From Linepithema humile (Eukaryota > Arthropoda > Insecta > Hymenoptera > Formicidae): a DNA stretch of 64,000 nt. The notes beneath the pieces are model-generated. The model saw nothing but the letters and a program-made list of their open reading frames with translations. It made no database searches and was not told where the DNA came from. Shown one piece after another: positions 10,670-24,173 of the stretch. A program made the translations under genes and the position numbers. Positions within the stretch are counted from its first letter, which is position 1. Every line of letters starts with the position of its first letter. The stretch is from positions 4,227,001 to 4,291,000 of the forward strand of contig NC_090132.1 in NCBI RefSeq assembly GCF_040581485.1, given 5' to 3'.

Positions 10670-13600
10670 ATGGAGAATCGTTCTCAGGGGAAGATATCGG
10701 ATGACGATGTGATTGGGCAGCACAATAGCAAAAGACCCTCAATGTTAAGTGTGAGTGGATTGTGGGACGTAGTTCCACGACTGGATCATTACAGGTATAC
10801 ATATATTTATAAAATAATTGAACGTAATAATTAAACGTATTATATAATCTATAACATTGATTAAAATAATTTCTTGTTTATACCGAATTTACTAGGATCC
10901 ATTCTTACAGATTTATGCCATAATCATGATTATTTTGTTTACATTGCTCGAGATAAAACATTATTTCACTCCTGACCACATCTCTCGTATTTTTAAAGAA
11001 TGCAAACAAACTTTTATTACGATCCAAGTAAACTTGGTATCTATCGTATATTTGGCGATTAACTGATTTAAGAATTAAGAGTTATAATTTATAACAATAA
11101 TTAAACAGTAATTAATCTTTCTAATTCTGTTATATCTACTTTATTCTTTAAATATTGTGAAATTTTTTGTTTAATTATTCTAATCTTTTTCATGAGATTT
11201 CTCATACTTCAATCTGTCATCTTATGCGTTTTTGTATAAAAATATAACGATATTTCCAATATTTGATTCATTTAAAATGCAATATTGAAAAACCATTAAC
11301 TTTTTCTGCATGACCTAGATATTAGTAAATCATTAACGCATATTTATCTGAAAAAGATTTAGTGAAATTGATAAACGACAAATTTTAATTATTTTATCAT
11401 CAATCTTTTTTACAGATTAAGTCGTCGCGCGAAAAGACCATCTCTAAGTGCTTTACACGAGGGAAATCTTGTAAAGGTGAGAAAATTAATATGTATTTAA
11501 AATATTTTGTCGTGCAAAAAATAAATTAAATATTAAAATTTTATATAACATGTTTAAAAATCTGGAAATATGTTAAAAACAAAATTTATTATCTGATAAC
11601 TAATAAATACGATCGATCTTTGATTAATACACGCATACTTTTAGATAAACATTGCAGATACTATATTAAGAATCATTTCTGTTCTTTATTTTGTCCTGTT
11701 TGATGTAGATTAATCTGCATTATTATATATATATATTATTCTACATTCACTTTCTGTTGAGTATCTTATTCGATATGTCAACATTTTATCCCTCTTTTAT
11801 TTATTGTTCTGCTTGTATCTTATGTTTTCGCATTTATTTGACACGCAATTTCGTAATAATATAAAGTATGTTCTTTTGTGATAATAACATTCTTCGACCA
11901 ACCTATCAGATGTTTCACATTTTTTTAATAAATATGATTGATAAAAAAATGCACTGTGTTAAAATACGATAAACAAATATTAGACCTTGTTAATATAAAT
12001 ATTAATAGTAATAGCAGATAAACAATGTTATCACTTGAATTGATAAATGTATTTTTAAATTGCAAGTTTTCTACGGAAATTTTCTCTTATAATTTTTATT
12101 TAAAGACGTATATATAGATTCCTTAATCTTAATCGCAATAATCAGCTATGATATAGCTTATCGGTCGTACGTACTTGAATATTTATCGATTTTTGTTTAT
12201 CAAAGAACATATTTAGAATTTCACGACACGTTTAGAAAGTTCATTTTTTTGATATCTAATTATTAAATGTGCAACATCATTACAAATTATATTTTTATTT
12301 TTTCTGGAAGTGTACTAAAATTTATTTTATGTTTTATATGCCTAGAAATTGATTTTTAAATAAAGCTTTTATTGTAGGTAGATAAAAATTGGATTTTTTT
12401 ATAAGATAATATTTTTAAAAAATATTTTAAGTAATCTATGTAAAATACAATGATTATCTAACTTTTGCGTCATATCAAAGATAAGAGAATCATTACACAC
12501 TATGATTTCTTCCTTATTTCAAAGAAAATCGAACTTATATTCAAATAACAAAACCAGACAAAAGAAAACTAATTTGTTTAGTGCACATAGCAGTAAACAT
12601 TTGTCTAATAAAATTTTAAAAATGCCATGTAGATACAATTTTTTAAAACATTTAGAAAATTACAGATCTCAAATATCTTGAATGTATCAAATATTATAGT
12701 TCTTTTTTTAATAAAAAAAATATGAGAAAAAATGCAAATAAAAATTTTTTTACACTAAAGAAATATTATACACTTTGTTTCACAATATTCTCTATATAAA
12801 AAATCCGATATGCATTTTTCTACATAAAAATTTGGAAATCAAATATTTTTTCATTGTAAACTAATATCAATAGATATGATATAAACAAACATTTAATCAC
12901 TGTATTTTATCGTCACGGAAATCTGCACTACGACTTTTTCGAGAGTACTTACTACTGATTGAACGATTATATCATTCGATAAAGATAAAGAAATTGAAAA
13001 ATAGAAGAAAAAAACTTGATAATGTATTTGCTGCATGCGTTATAACCGAAGAGAAATGATTAAATTATAAACATAATGACAATATGAATAAAATATAGAC
13101 TACAGTAAAAAAACTTTAAAAAATAAAATCAAAATATTAGCTTTTAATCTTCAATTAACGCAAATTAGTCCTGTTGTTAAATATTTCTATGTAATATAGC
13201 TACACGATGCTGATAATAAATTTTTTAGTGTTGATATAGTTTTATTTAAAATAATTATCGTAAGTTATTCGTATCTCTAAAATATAGAAAGCATGTTTCA
13301 TAGCTAAGCTTGTATATAACTAACTAAAATTTGATATTGACTTTTAGAAGCAAGAGACAGAAATTAAATCGCAGTTCTCAGCGAAAATTACAACATAAAC
13401 ATTAAATTAAACTGTCATCAATATTAATCAAACTTGCCTGATGTAGTTTAAAGTAAAGAGTATTAATATTAAATAATAATATAATACAGAGGCTGTTAAT
13501 TAAAATAATTTTTGTAATTTCTAAATATTTGCAATCAATCGAGTTTCAACAACTACGTCTCTTTGTTGTTATCAAAACTATGTAAATTGATATATTATTT

Positions 13601-16600
13601 GACATTGCGCTTTGACCGATATCGAATTGCGCTGCGCAGACGGCGTGTAATCGCCTCTAAATAAATACCATTTCAGGAGGCCAACGCTGTCGAGACCGGA
13701 CAGGTCGGGAGTGCAGTCGGTCAGCAGGGTCACAGCGGAATAAAATTAGGATGGATCCAAGGCGTCCTCATACCGTGCCTGCTAAACATATGGGGCGTAA
13801 TGCTTTTTCTGCGACTCTCATGGGTAGTCGCGCAGGCCGGCATTCTGATAACCATTGGCATTATCGGAGTATCGGCGATCGTCTGCGTCATTACGACGCT
13901 TAGTCTCAGCGCAATTAGCACTAATGGGGAAGTAAAGGGAGGTGTGTTACGGTAACGCATTCTGTAATTCTTTTTTTCCGAAGGAGTGGCATCATGCGCG
14001 CCATCGCTTTGTCCCTCAATATACGATTGTCGTTAGACACGTTTTTCTCAGAAGAGTTTCCTCAGGGATGTTTATTCAATTTAATCGTAGCAATTTGTCT
14101 TGTCAATCGTGATAGGCGAGCGGGGATGTGTTTATTCAACTTCTAAATTTAGTCCCCTTTTCTTGTTTGTCAAATGGATTACAATTTATGCGACGCAATA
14201 TCGATGACTCTGATCGGAGATAGAAAAGTTTCATCTAAGCCGTTGAGAATTTTAACATTTGGAAATGTTTAAGGAATAAAATCAATTGATCCACAGGAGG
14301 GATATACTTCATTATATCTCGCACTCTTGGACCGGAGTTTGGCGCATCGGTTGGCATTGTGTTTGCATTTGCGAATGCTGTGGCAGCTTCCATGAACACA
14401 ATCGGTTTTTGTGATTCTTTAAACGACTTGCTGAAGACATACGATTTAAAAATCATAGATAATGGCGTGAATGACGTTCGGATCGTCGGTATAATAGCGC
14501 TTATCATTATGATATTAATCTGTGCAGTCGGCATGGAGTGGGAATCAAAGGTATTAAATTTTGTTTGTTTCGAAAAATATATGCATATTAAACTTTTGAT
14601 GTAAATAGCAAAAGTTTTAAATGTAATATTTATTTTAATTTATCCATATTTATATGTGCGATTTAATACAGTCTATGCTTTTATTATTATTAGGCACAAA
14701 ATTTTCTTATAGCTGTCATTGTGGGCGCAATTTTTGATTTTCTAATTGGAACCATCATAGGACCATCTAGTGAAGAACAGAAAGCGAAAGGATTTATAGG
14801 GTTCTCCAGTAAGTATGATGTGTGTAATTATTACGTGACGATGTTAAAGATTTTTGTCCTATTCGTCAAATAAAAAAAAGACAGATTTGCAGGGTTTCAA
14901 ATAAATTTTTTTAAACTAAAATAGTCACCACTAACTTCAATACATTTTTTTTACCTGGAAAGTTTTTATACGTCTGAAAAATTCCGAGCTCTTAAAGGGT
15001 CTTAGAAATCGATAATTTTATTTATAATAAACTTTCATGAAATGACAAATCTTTTGCATCAACCTAATAAATTGAAAAAAATACATTTATTAAAAATTAT
15101 TTTAACAAATATAATATTTTTAGTAGATGTATTTAAAAAAAATTTGATGCCAGACTATCGATATTCTGAGGGGAACAATCAAACCACCTTCTCGGTATTT
15201 GCTATCTTTTTCCCATCGGTCACTGGAATTCAAGCGGGCGCTAATATATCCGGTGATTTAAAAGATCCAGCGAGCAGCATACCGAAAGGAACTCTACTAG
15301 CTCTATTGATCTCCATGCTTAGTTATGTAACTTTCGTTTTTTTTGCTGGCGCCGCGGCTGCCAGAGATGCAGATGGTTTCGTAAACAATACTATCGTAGA
15401 ATACATCCCCAATATCAATCGCACTTTTGGATTGCACAACAGTTACTCGGTAAGATTTTAAGACACCAATATTTGTAGATATAGTACATTCCGAAACTAT
15501 TAATCTTCATTTAATTTTAATTAAAACAAATTATTTTGTAACGTTAAAGAACGTAAATAGAATAGATAACAAAACATATGACATTGCATTCTTTAACTAA
15601 TTAACTAGTATATTTTCAATTAGTAAATTTTATTTTTGCGGAAAATAAAATTTGAAAATTAACTGCTGATTGAAATAAATCCAATATTCACAGCTCATTA
15701 AATTTGTATATAGAAAAAAAAATTTTTTAATTTGCAAATTAAAATAAATTAAATTAAATTGTTTTAATTACATTTTATACATTTATTCTTTTTTCAGGTT
15801 ATGCAATTGATGTCTCTTTGGGGTCCACTAATTTACGCAGGATGTTTCGCGGCTACTCTATCAACAGCGCTGACAAATTTATTGTCAGTGCCGAGACTCA
15901 TTCAGGCTTTGGGTCAGGATCGAATTTATCCTGGATTAATTTTCTTTAGCAAAGGATATGGGAAGTCTGGAGAACCCTATCGGGGATATTTTCTCACGTT
16001 CATCGTTGCGGCTGCATTCCTTTTAATTGGTAAAATGTCAATCTCACATTAAAAGTTAATTAGAAAATATTAAATGTCTGTCGTCATAAATTTATATACG
16101 ATAAGCTTTCAATCTTTTTTTTCAGCCAATCTCAACGCAGTCGCTCCGCTAATTTCAAACTTCTATTTAGCATCATACGCCTTAATCAACTTCTGTACTT
16201 TTCACGCGGCTTTGATTCGGCCACTCGGATGGCGACCCAGTTTTAAAGTAAGCTAGAAATTACTTCATTATTAACTAAATCTTAATTTTAATTCTTAATA
16301 AATTTCTTAAATGCTTTTAAAAGTTTTTTCTTAGTATGAGGCTTTATTTAGAGAAAATTTATCAAATTTAAAGGTGATATTTCCCGAGAGTTAAAAGATT
16401 TTAAAAAGATAAAGCCTTTTAAACGATTTTTATAAACAAGATAAAAATACAGTTTTATCAATTTCTTCTTTTGTAGTACTATAATACTTGGTTGTCTCTA
16501 TTCGGATTCATCCTTTGCGTGACAATTATGTTCCTCATCGACTGGACGACTTCACTAATCACTTTCGTCATTATATTCGCGCTATATTTAATAGTAGTGT

Positions 16601-19593
16601 ATCGTAAGCCAGATGTGAATTGGGGAAGCAGTACACAAGCGCAAACTTATAAGACCGCACTTTCTATCGTCTACAGGTATTATCAAAAAAAAAAACGAAA
16701 TAACGTTTCTTTATACATGGAATCGAATTTCTTGCTTGAAATACTAGATCTAAATTGTTTCTTCAAAGCTGCCATCTTCATATTTTAATTCAAAAATTTT
16801 TAAATAAATATGTTTTACATTCTATAATAACTTTCAGATTGAATTCAATTGATGAACATGTGAAGAATTACGCTCCACAAATTTTGGCGCTTACAGGTCC
16901 GCCTAATGCGAGACCCGCATTGGTACACTTAGCGAACCTCATTACGAAGAATAACTCTTTGCTTATTTCCGGTGAAATCTTTCCAGTATGTTATCTTGAT
17001 CTATTTACGATATAATTTTATCTACTGATCGTGATCAATCGTTTATAGAAAATAAAATTTTAATTTCAGGCACAACTACCGTTTCGGTTACGCTCTGTAC
17101 GTTTAAGGAATGGTTACTCCTGGTTGCATCAGCAACGTATAAAAGCATTCTACCACGTGGTGGAGGATTTGAGTTTGGAACGAGGCGCGGCTGTGTTGAT
17201 GCAAGCTACCGGAGTAGGTAAACTGGCTCCTAATGTAGTTCTCATGGGTTACAAGACTCATTGGTCGACGTGCAATCATAAAGATTTACAGGAATATTTT
17301 AACGTTCTCCAGTAAGTCAACCGATCATTTATCTCTCTTAAAATTGCTTCAAATTATAAACTAAAATTGCAAACATTAAATTAAAAATTTAACATTTTTT
17401 TTCTAGTAATGCCTTCGATCATAAGTTGTCCGTGGCAATTTTGAGGATCGCTGATGGTCTAGACAACTCTACTGTCACAAATGCAAATGGAGACGAGGAA
17501 CATGGAATTTTTGCACAGAGTAGCGATAATTTGGCGGGAAATACTTTGATGCATACCGATAGCAATCTGTCTATGAACATGCAAATTCCCAGAGTACAAA
17601 GCGTGCCGACAATAGGTAAAAATTTATATGACATAGAATAAAATTATATCGTTTTTGATCATATCAATTTTCAGTTCTCTAATAATATTTACGCAAAATT
17701 GCATCGTTTTATCTTTAAATTACTTTTCAAAGTAATTAATTCTATTTTTGATGAATCTTAATATATTTATTAAACAGAAATTTGTCGTATCACGAATAAA
17801 TCGTGAAACTATGATTATGTTACAAAATTTTTTAATAAAAATATTCTGCAATATTATTAAGTATGTAATTAAGTATGTAATTTAATATTTTTTCGTAGGT
17901 ACGACATTTGCCGCACCTATTGATGTGACACATGTGATCAAAGATTCATCGATACATTGGAACGCTCGAGAAAATTTAAAGCAAAAGAAAAAACGTGCTG
18001 CTGATAAATTGCTGTAAGTCAAGCAATATAACATAATTTTTACTGCATTAACTATTAATAAAACTTTTTCTTGTCAAATTTTGCAAAGAAACTTTGAGCA
18101 GAAGTTATTTCTTATTAAACTTAATTTGTTTTTAATTAACATTAAATATCACTTCAAATTGAAATTAAATTTCTGTCAAAATTTCTTAAAATTAGCTAAG
18201 AAATAAAATTAATTTATTTATTAAATTTAAAGTTTTACTCAACACGTCTTTAATTTTTAAAGTTAAATATATTTGCGATTAAATATCTGCTCTTTGTTGA
18301 GAAAAAAGATTGATTTCGAAATTGTCAAATTATTCTTCAAACTTGTTGACGATTTATCATTTATTATTTCAGTGAAAAACACAATGGTATGGCTACTATA
18401 CCAGAGAATTTAACAATTTTCCAACAGAAGCATAAGAAAGGAACAATTGACGTGTGGTGGTTATACGATGATGGAGGTAATTCATAAAAATGTATTTAGG
18501 TGGACGATTGGAGTATGTCAACGTAGATATCTTCAATCGTCCACATATAAAACTTGCTGGAATTTCTGGCTCATTTGTAAGTGGAAAAAGTTATTACTCG
18601 ACAGGTCTGACGATTCTCCTGCCGTATATAATCAGCACGCGCTCTAATTGGGAACACTGTAAAGTGAGGATATTCGCTTTGGCCAACCATAAGCAGGATA
18701 TCGGTGCGCAAGAAAAAGAGTAAGTAAAGAACAAAATATGAAGTATGTCGCGAAAAGCGTTTAAACATTTTGGTAATTTATCATTTTAAGTGAACGATGC
18801 ATAAAACTAAATTTTATTCGAAGACTCTATTTTCTATTTATTAATTATTCTATTTATACTAATTTTCGTGCAGAATGGTTGAAATAATGTCAAAGGCTCG
18901 AATAAAATACAGTAGTCTAAAAATGGTGGATGACATTAGCGTTGCACCGAAACAAGAAACGCAATCTTTCTTCGACAACTTAATAACAAAATTCCGAAAT
19001 GATTCTTCTAACAATCCGGGTGAGTTATTAGCATAATCTTGACCCTAATGTTATATACTGATTTAATATTCATGATGATAATTATTATTTCTAGAATCTT
19101 GTGTAACTGATCTGGAGCTTAATACTTTACGAGATAAAACAAACCGGCAGTTGCGACTGCGAGAATTATTGTTGGAGAATTCAAGTCAGTCTACCTTGGT
19201 AGTTATGTACGTATAATAAATCATTAAGTTCTATAATTATCCCCATTACAAAGCTATATATATATATGTGTGTGTGTAATCATTTTTAATTCTAAATTAC
19301 ATTTGCTTGAAATGAAAGTAATATTTAACATAAAGCCAGAGAACGATCACTTCGCGAGTCTTTTGCATTAGTTTATATTCTTCTTCTTACGTTCTTCTTT
19401 GTATTATTCTTCTTATGTCATTATTAATTTTCTTTAAAATACTTTTATAATCCCTAGGTCGTTACCGATGCCAAGAAAGGGTGCAATTTCGGCGCCATTG
19501 TACATGGCCTGGTTAGAAGCACTTACGAGGGATATGCCACCAACAATTTTAGTCCGTGGAAACCACATATCCGTATTAACATTCTATTCATAA
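10670..19593 (+). CDS. SLC12-family cation-chloride cotransporter, 18 coding exons, 1008 aa
   Basis: A membrane protein of the Na-(K)-Cl cotransporter group. Coding exons: 10670-10794, 11416-11476, 13677-13941, 14297-14550, 14694-14808, 15124-15449, 15798-16029, 16126-16247, 16477-16676, 16838-16985, 17070-17311, 17407-17615, 17899-18013, 18373-18476, 18605-18719, 18874-19019, 19095-19206, 19458-19593. All junctions are GT-AG and phases sum to 3027 nt. The ATG at 10670 is the first in frame after the acceptor at 10659, so an upstream untranslated exon is likely. Seen: NIWGVM in TM1 (residues 99-104), GPEFG (162-166), TGIQAGANISG (TM6), sequons N361 and N372 in an outer loop, a long cytoplasmic C-terminus ending LVRGNHISVLTFYS. 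Family residues differ: Asn184 replaces the K+-site Tyr of NKCC1, Gln310 a Leu, and Thr405 the second Na+-site Ser. It most resembles the insect-specific NKCC-like clade (Drosophila CG31547 type); substrate is therefore uncertain. Confidence 0.95.
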
Positions 19594-19840
19594 TCTATTT
19601 ATAGTTAAATAATGTGATGTAATCACGTAAATGTTGACGCGTCACAAAAAAAATCTGTCTTTATTGAGATATACTTTTCTGACACGGACACACAGTATTC
19701 AGGATATTTATGCCAAAATTATTATATCTGTACTTATAAAAGCAAACTAATGATATTTAATTCTATCATTTTGCTAAGTTAGAATTAAGAAATTCTTACG
19801 GCTTGCTGTGTACAGCAAGATAACTTTGGTACCTGTAGAA

Positions 19841-20399
19841 CAGTGTTTCCCAACTGTCTCGAATTGCTCAACTATTCGATATAAGATTCGTCGCTGTAAT
19901 TAATTAAATTGATAATTGCAATAAGAATATAAATCGATCAAATTTTAACAACTTTTTAAAAACTGATTTCATTAAATAGAATAAGAAAACTTTTATTAGA
20001 AATAAAATTACAGTACTGATCTGATAATATCTTAAAAGAAATTATTCGATTATAAATAAAATCATATTTTCAGAAAAATATTTCATGTTTTTCAAAAAGT
20101 AACATGCCTTAATTAAAAGTAACGTGCCCTTTCTGCAAGCAGCGATTAAATTGTAATTATGAAACACGAATAAAAATTCTTTTGTTAGATAAGAATGTAC
20201 TTAAGATCACAACGTGAAACACATGATCTAAATAAGTGAGACTGTAGCCAACCATAAACAAACATTTTTAACAAAAACAAATATTGAAAAGAAAATATAT
20301 AGATTGTAATGTTTCTATAATCGTAATATTTTTGAGGAGAGAAATCTTAGTACCTTTTAAAGTGTAAAACTCTTGTTGGTACTACGTTGGGAAATACTG
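19841..20399. mobile_element. Non-autonomous hAT-like element, 559 bp
   Basis: The left end CAGTGTTTCCCAAC and the right end GTTGGGAAATACTG are inverted copies with one mismatch, and match the CAGTG-TTCCCAAC style of hAT termini. The 8-bp flanks, CTGTAGAA (19833-19840) and TTATAGAA (20400-20407), agree at six of eight positions, as expected of an aged hAT target-site duplication. The interior has no open frame of note. It lies about 250 bp after the cotransporter stop codon, so it may be inside that gene's 3' untranslated region. Confidence 0.6.
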
Positions 20400-20414
20400 T
20401 TATAGAAATCTTGC

Positions 20415-20482
20415 AAAAAATAAGTGAATTAAATATCAAAAAGATAGATTTCTATAAATTTCTTTTAATTCACTTATTTTTT
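20415..20482. repeat. 19-bp perfect inverted repeat (hairpin)
   Basis: AAAAAATAAGTGAATTAAA at 20415-20433 is repeated inverted at 20464-20482 with a 30-nt loop. It lies immediately beyond the hAT-like element. It may be a small MITE or a hairpin in the 3' end of the cotransporter transcript. Confidence 0.5.
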
Positions 20483-22080
20483 CACAGATAGTATAGAAAA
20501 TACAGCATAAAATTTGTTTCCTGCCAAAATATGCGATAGGTTGCAAGCAAATTATCAAGAAAGTGTTTGTCCTACACACTAACTGTTATAGTAATATATA
20601 AGTAGAATTATTAATACACTTCTATATATTTAATTGACAAGAAATTTGATTGAGAAGCTATTCAGTATTATATGTGTTATTTGTAATGCACATAATGAAT
20701 AGAAATTTAATTATTATACAAAAATATAAATTTAAACACAATTAATAATTTCCAATTTACCAATTAAATTCAATGTGCGTGTCACGCAATAGTTTTATAA
20801 TGTCGAAAAAAGAAATAATGACCAAACCTTTTAAAGCTTTTCATAAATAATTTTCATGTCTATTACAGTCACCGATAATGTTGATCGTTAAAAATGAGTC
20901 AAATTTATATAAAATTGCAGGGTATCCAGTGTAATTAAGCAACATTGAACTTTCTACGTAAATTGTCATACAAGTTACATGATATAAAAATTTGTAAGGT
21001 ATATCAATTTTCAATTATAACTTCGAATTTATCAAAAATACGTACCAATATTAATATATATGAAAAAATAATTTTCAAATATATTCTTAATTTTCCTCTA
21101 TATTATCGATAACATTATATGTTAATTAATTTCTATATGTATGTATATATAATTTATAATATAATAGAGTCTAATTGCTATTATTTATAAACAGAGTTCA
21201 AACTTTAGTAAACTAATTATACAGTAAAATGTAGATTATAATGATAAATATTATGTATATTATAAAAAAATGTGTTTAATTATCTATACATAATTATTCT
21301 GCTACTGCAAATGCGTTATGTGTAAATATAACTTCCCATAATAACTTAATCATTTTTACCACATAAAAGTGAAATATATATTTATAAAGCATAATAGGTA
21401 ATAAGAATTTTAAATATGTATATATTGTATTACTGAACGTAACTTTTAAATAAATACATTCTCACATATATTTATTCACTTTGTTTTATCTGTCTTTTTT
21501 TAAAACACAATAAATTTATTATAATATTGATCTTAAAAATCTTTAGATCATCTCTTTTCAAGAAAAATATGAGTATGTATATGTTATTAAATGGTCATAG
21601 TCATAAGTCAGTACAATTAGAAAATAATATAAAAATGTTTTATCGAAGAAAGAAATAATGTTAATAAACGATATTATTTTATGAGAATATTTATTTATAT
21701 AGCAAAAATTGTATGAAAGTTGTATGTAAATTAAGACAAATATAGCAAATATTTATATTTTCTTGAAATTTCTTAAATAGATGTATATTTCAATCCATAG
21801 ATATGTAATGCATTGTAATCACAAAATATTATATCATATATAATATTATAAGAATATATGTATATACATCTCAGGAATCAATGCTTCGAGTTCGACCTCT
21901 TCCACTAAATGAGGAAGTTCTAAAATCCACAATAAAATTGCAACAACAGTCAATGCATTTTCATATATGCATATTTATTTTTTTTTTCTTAACTAATAAA
22001 AAATATAATTTTATTCAACAAAAACATGATATTTTACTGTATCTTAATATAATTATAAGTAAATTAAATTAATATTTATA
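20483..22080. other. AT-rich intergenic region between the cotransporter and NAXD
   Basis: Very AT-rich sequence without a supported gene. The two flanking genes are convergent, so this stretch should contain both 3' ends. TTTATT at 21974-21979 is AATAAA on the minus strand and could be a NAXD polyadenylation signal, about 125 bp beyond its stop codon. Confidence 0.5.
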
Positions 22081-22101
22081 TTTTCTTTTTGCATTTTTAC
22101 A

Positions 22102-23106
22102 TTACTTGTTGCAATAAGTTTCAAAGATCTTGTTAAAAACTGGCTGAATCTGTTCCAACATGTCCGACGTTAACATTCCTCTCTGTTTTAATTTGAAAGC
22201 TGATGCATTGCATTCACGAACTAATCTGGATGCAGCATAGCAGGCAATTATTGAGGGCGACAAAGCGCATTCACTAGCTCCTGCGGAGATAGACCACCAC
22301 CAGAACACAGCTAATGAACCAGACAAGAGATCTCCTTGTCCACCGCATCTCCTTCCAGAACCAGCCAATCCACATGATACAGTTTCAGTACCTTTGTGAC
22401 CATCCACAATCACATCTTTAGCCCCTTTATGTAGAATTATTACATTTTTTCCAAGAGCCTCTGCTACATGCTTTACATCAGAAACTTTAACTAAGGGAGT
22501 AGGTGGGATGGATTTGTCCAATACTGCCTTGACCAAACGACTAAATTCCATTGCATTTGGTGTCAGAATAATTCCTGGATAATCCTTTATAATTTCTGGT
22601 TTCTGACAAATCAGGAACAATCCATCTGCATCAATAACCAATGGCTTTCTCATCTCACGACAAATTGATATTAATTCAACAATTGTTTTAAATATCTTTT
22701 CATCTCTGCCAAGTCCAGGTCCAATCAGAATAACATGCAGTCGATCGAGCCAAGGTTTTATATACTTTATTGCATCGTACTGATCCAATACTGGATGAAC
22801 TATTGGTTCTGGGCTAAATGATTTAATAGGAGTGCTGGCATCTCTTGTGCAAAATATATGAACAAGATCAGCACCGGTTCTCAGTGCACTCATACCAGCA
22901 AAATATGGTGCTCCTGTATATTCAGTGCTACCACCAAAAATTCCAATTCTACCGTCCTGACCTTTGTATTTGGTATTAACCAGATTTGGTATCACCTTTC
23001 TTATTCCTTTCAACATACGCTCATCCATGGATGATGTGGACATTGTGGACATTAACACAAATTTGATATACTTCCTGCAGATTAAATTACAAATAGCAGA
23101 TACCAT
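22102..23106 (-). CDS. Naxd: ATP-dependent NAD(P)H-hydrate dehydratase
   Basis: Repairs damaged nicotinamide cofactors by ATP-dependent dehydration of (S)-NAD(P)HX, working with an epimerase (NAXE) not seen here. The 334-residue frame has the ribokinase-like fold signatures of the family in order: RIGIFGGS (53-60), GPGLGRD (129-135), DADGL (159-163), LTPNAMEF (181-188) and the nucleotide-binding segment GRRCGGQGDLLSG (251-263). The family usually reads GSPRRCGGQGDLLSG, so a Gly stands at the Pro position here. The whole domain is in one exon. The start is uncertain: the first ATG at 23106 gives a short Cys- and Ile-containing leader, whereas CTGCAG at 23075-23080 could be a 3' splice site joining an upstream exon. 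In that case translation would begin at Met19 or further upstream. N-terminal variants commonly decide the compartment in this family. Confidence 0.93.
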   Translation of the reverse strand: MVSAICNLICRKYIKFVLMSTMSTSSMDERMLKGIRKVIPNLVNTKYKGQDGRIGIFGGSTEYTGAPYFAGMSALRTGADLVHIFCTRDASTPIKSFSPEPIVHPVLDQYDAIKYIKPWLDRLHVILIGPGLGRDEKIFKTIVELISICREMRKPLVIDADGLFLICQKPEIIKDYPGIILTPNAMEFSRLVKAVLDKSIPPTPLVKVSDVKHVAEALGKNVIILHKGAKDVIVDGHKGTETVSCGLAGSGRRCGGQGDLLSGSLAVFWWWSISAGASECALSPSIIACYAASRLVRECNASAFKLKQRGMLTSDMLEQIQPVFNKIFETYCNK

Positions 23107-23257
23107 ACCTCAAGTCAAAAGAAAAATATCTTTTAAAATATACAAGTGTATATTATATAAAAGTTAACTTTTTATAAAGTTGAATAATATTAAATTTTTA
23201 TAAACTATATTGCTCACCATGTTTTATATATTATTTATATATCTTTTTTTTTGTTAC

Positions 23258-23320
23258 CTGGAATAAGTATCTGCTAGTGTCCTTTTACACAGAAGAGGTC
23301 GAACAAGATGTGCAAATATT
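23258..23320 (-). other. Candidate upstream exon of Naxd
   Basis: On the minus strand TTCCAG is followed by GTAACA (donor at 23257-23252). Splicing to the acceptor at 23075 would restore the same Arg12 codon and keep the frame open upstream for about 25 codons, but I find no in-frame ATG in it. It may therefore be untranslated or continue into another exon. The 5' limit given is approximate. Confidence 0.3.
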
Positions 23321-24173
23321 ACAAAACCAAATTTTGTTAATCTTATAATAATTCACAATATACTTTATATCAGAATAAATTTGTTTGTTTTGACCAATAT
23401 AATTATTATACAATATAATTTATAGCAAATTACAAATTTTGTTCCAAAAAAGTGGCACTTAACATTACTATCGTAATACACAAACACAACTAAAAACAAT
23501 CGGCGTTTAGAATTGATATATCTCTGTTCAATACGTCCAGCCAATTGGCATAACGATTTGCATTATCGAAAAACTGACGAGTCAGACGTGAAATATCATG
23601 CTATCGTGCGTAACCTCAAAACTTGTGCTAGAATCATGTCATGTGCAATAATTTCTGTACACATATTACATTATAATTATCCTTTCTTCGTAAATAATGG
23701 TTAAGATATATAATTTCTATTTTATCAGACTGAATACTTCTAATATACTCTTTGTATATATAAATACGAGATATTGTTGGAGGTTACAATGAAACTATCT
23801 ACATATATAAAACGTGGGCTCTGTAAGCCGGGGGATAATTAAAGAACTTTGATGTATCCGATTATCGGTAACATGATAATTAAAATCATACATATCAATT
23901 TCTTTTAACCATATGTAATGTATCACACTCAATTAACTCAACACTTAACACTCAATTAAAATAATTAACACAACAAAAAAGTAAATTATTCATATTAATT
24001 AAAAAAATATTTTTAAGAATAACGATTTAATGATTCTGATTTAATAATTTTAGAAGTAAGTGATCAATATTGTAATATTAATTCAAGAATAAATTTGCAA
24101 TTTTTTCTGCAAAAAATTTCTTGCATGTGATATTTTCTCATAATTATATTAACTTAATTATACTGACATTATT

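Noticed and set aside
18490..18723. Frame running through cotransporter intron 14 into exon 15 as an alternative exon
   Set aside because: The intron 18477-18604 has GT-AG ends and restores the family sequence GGLTILLPYII; retention would insert unrelated residues.
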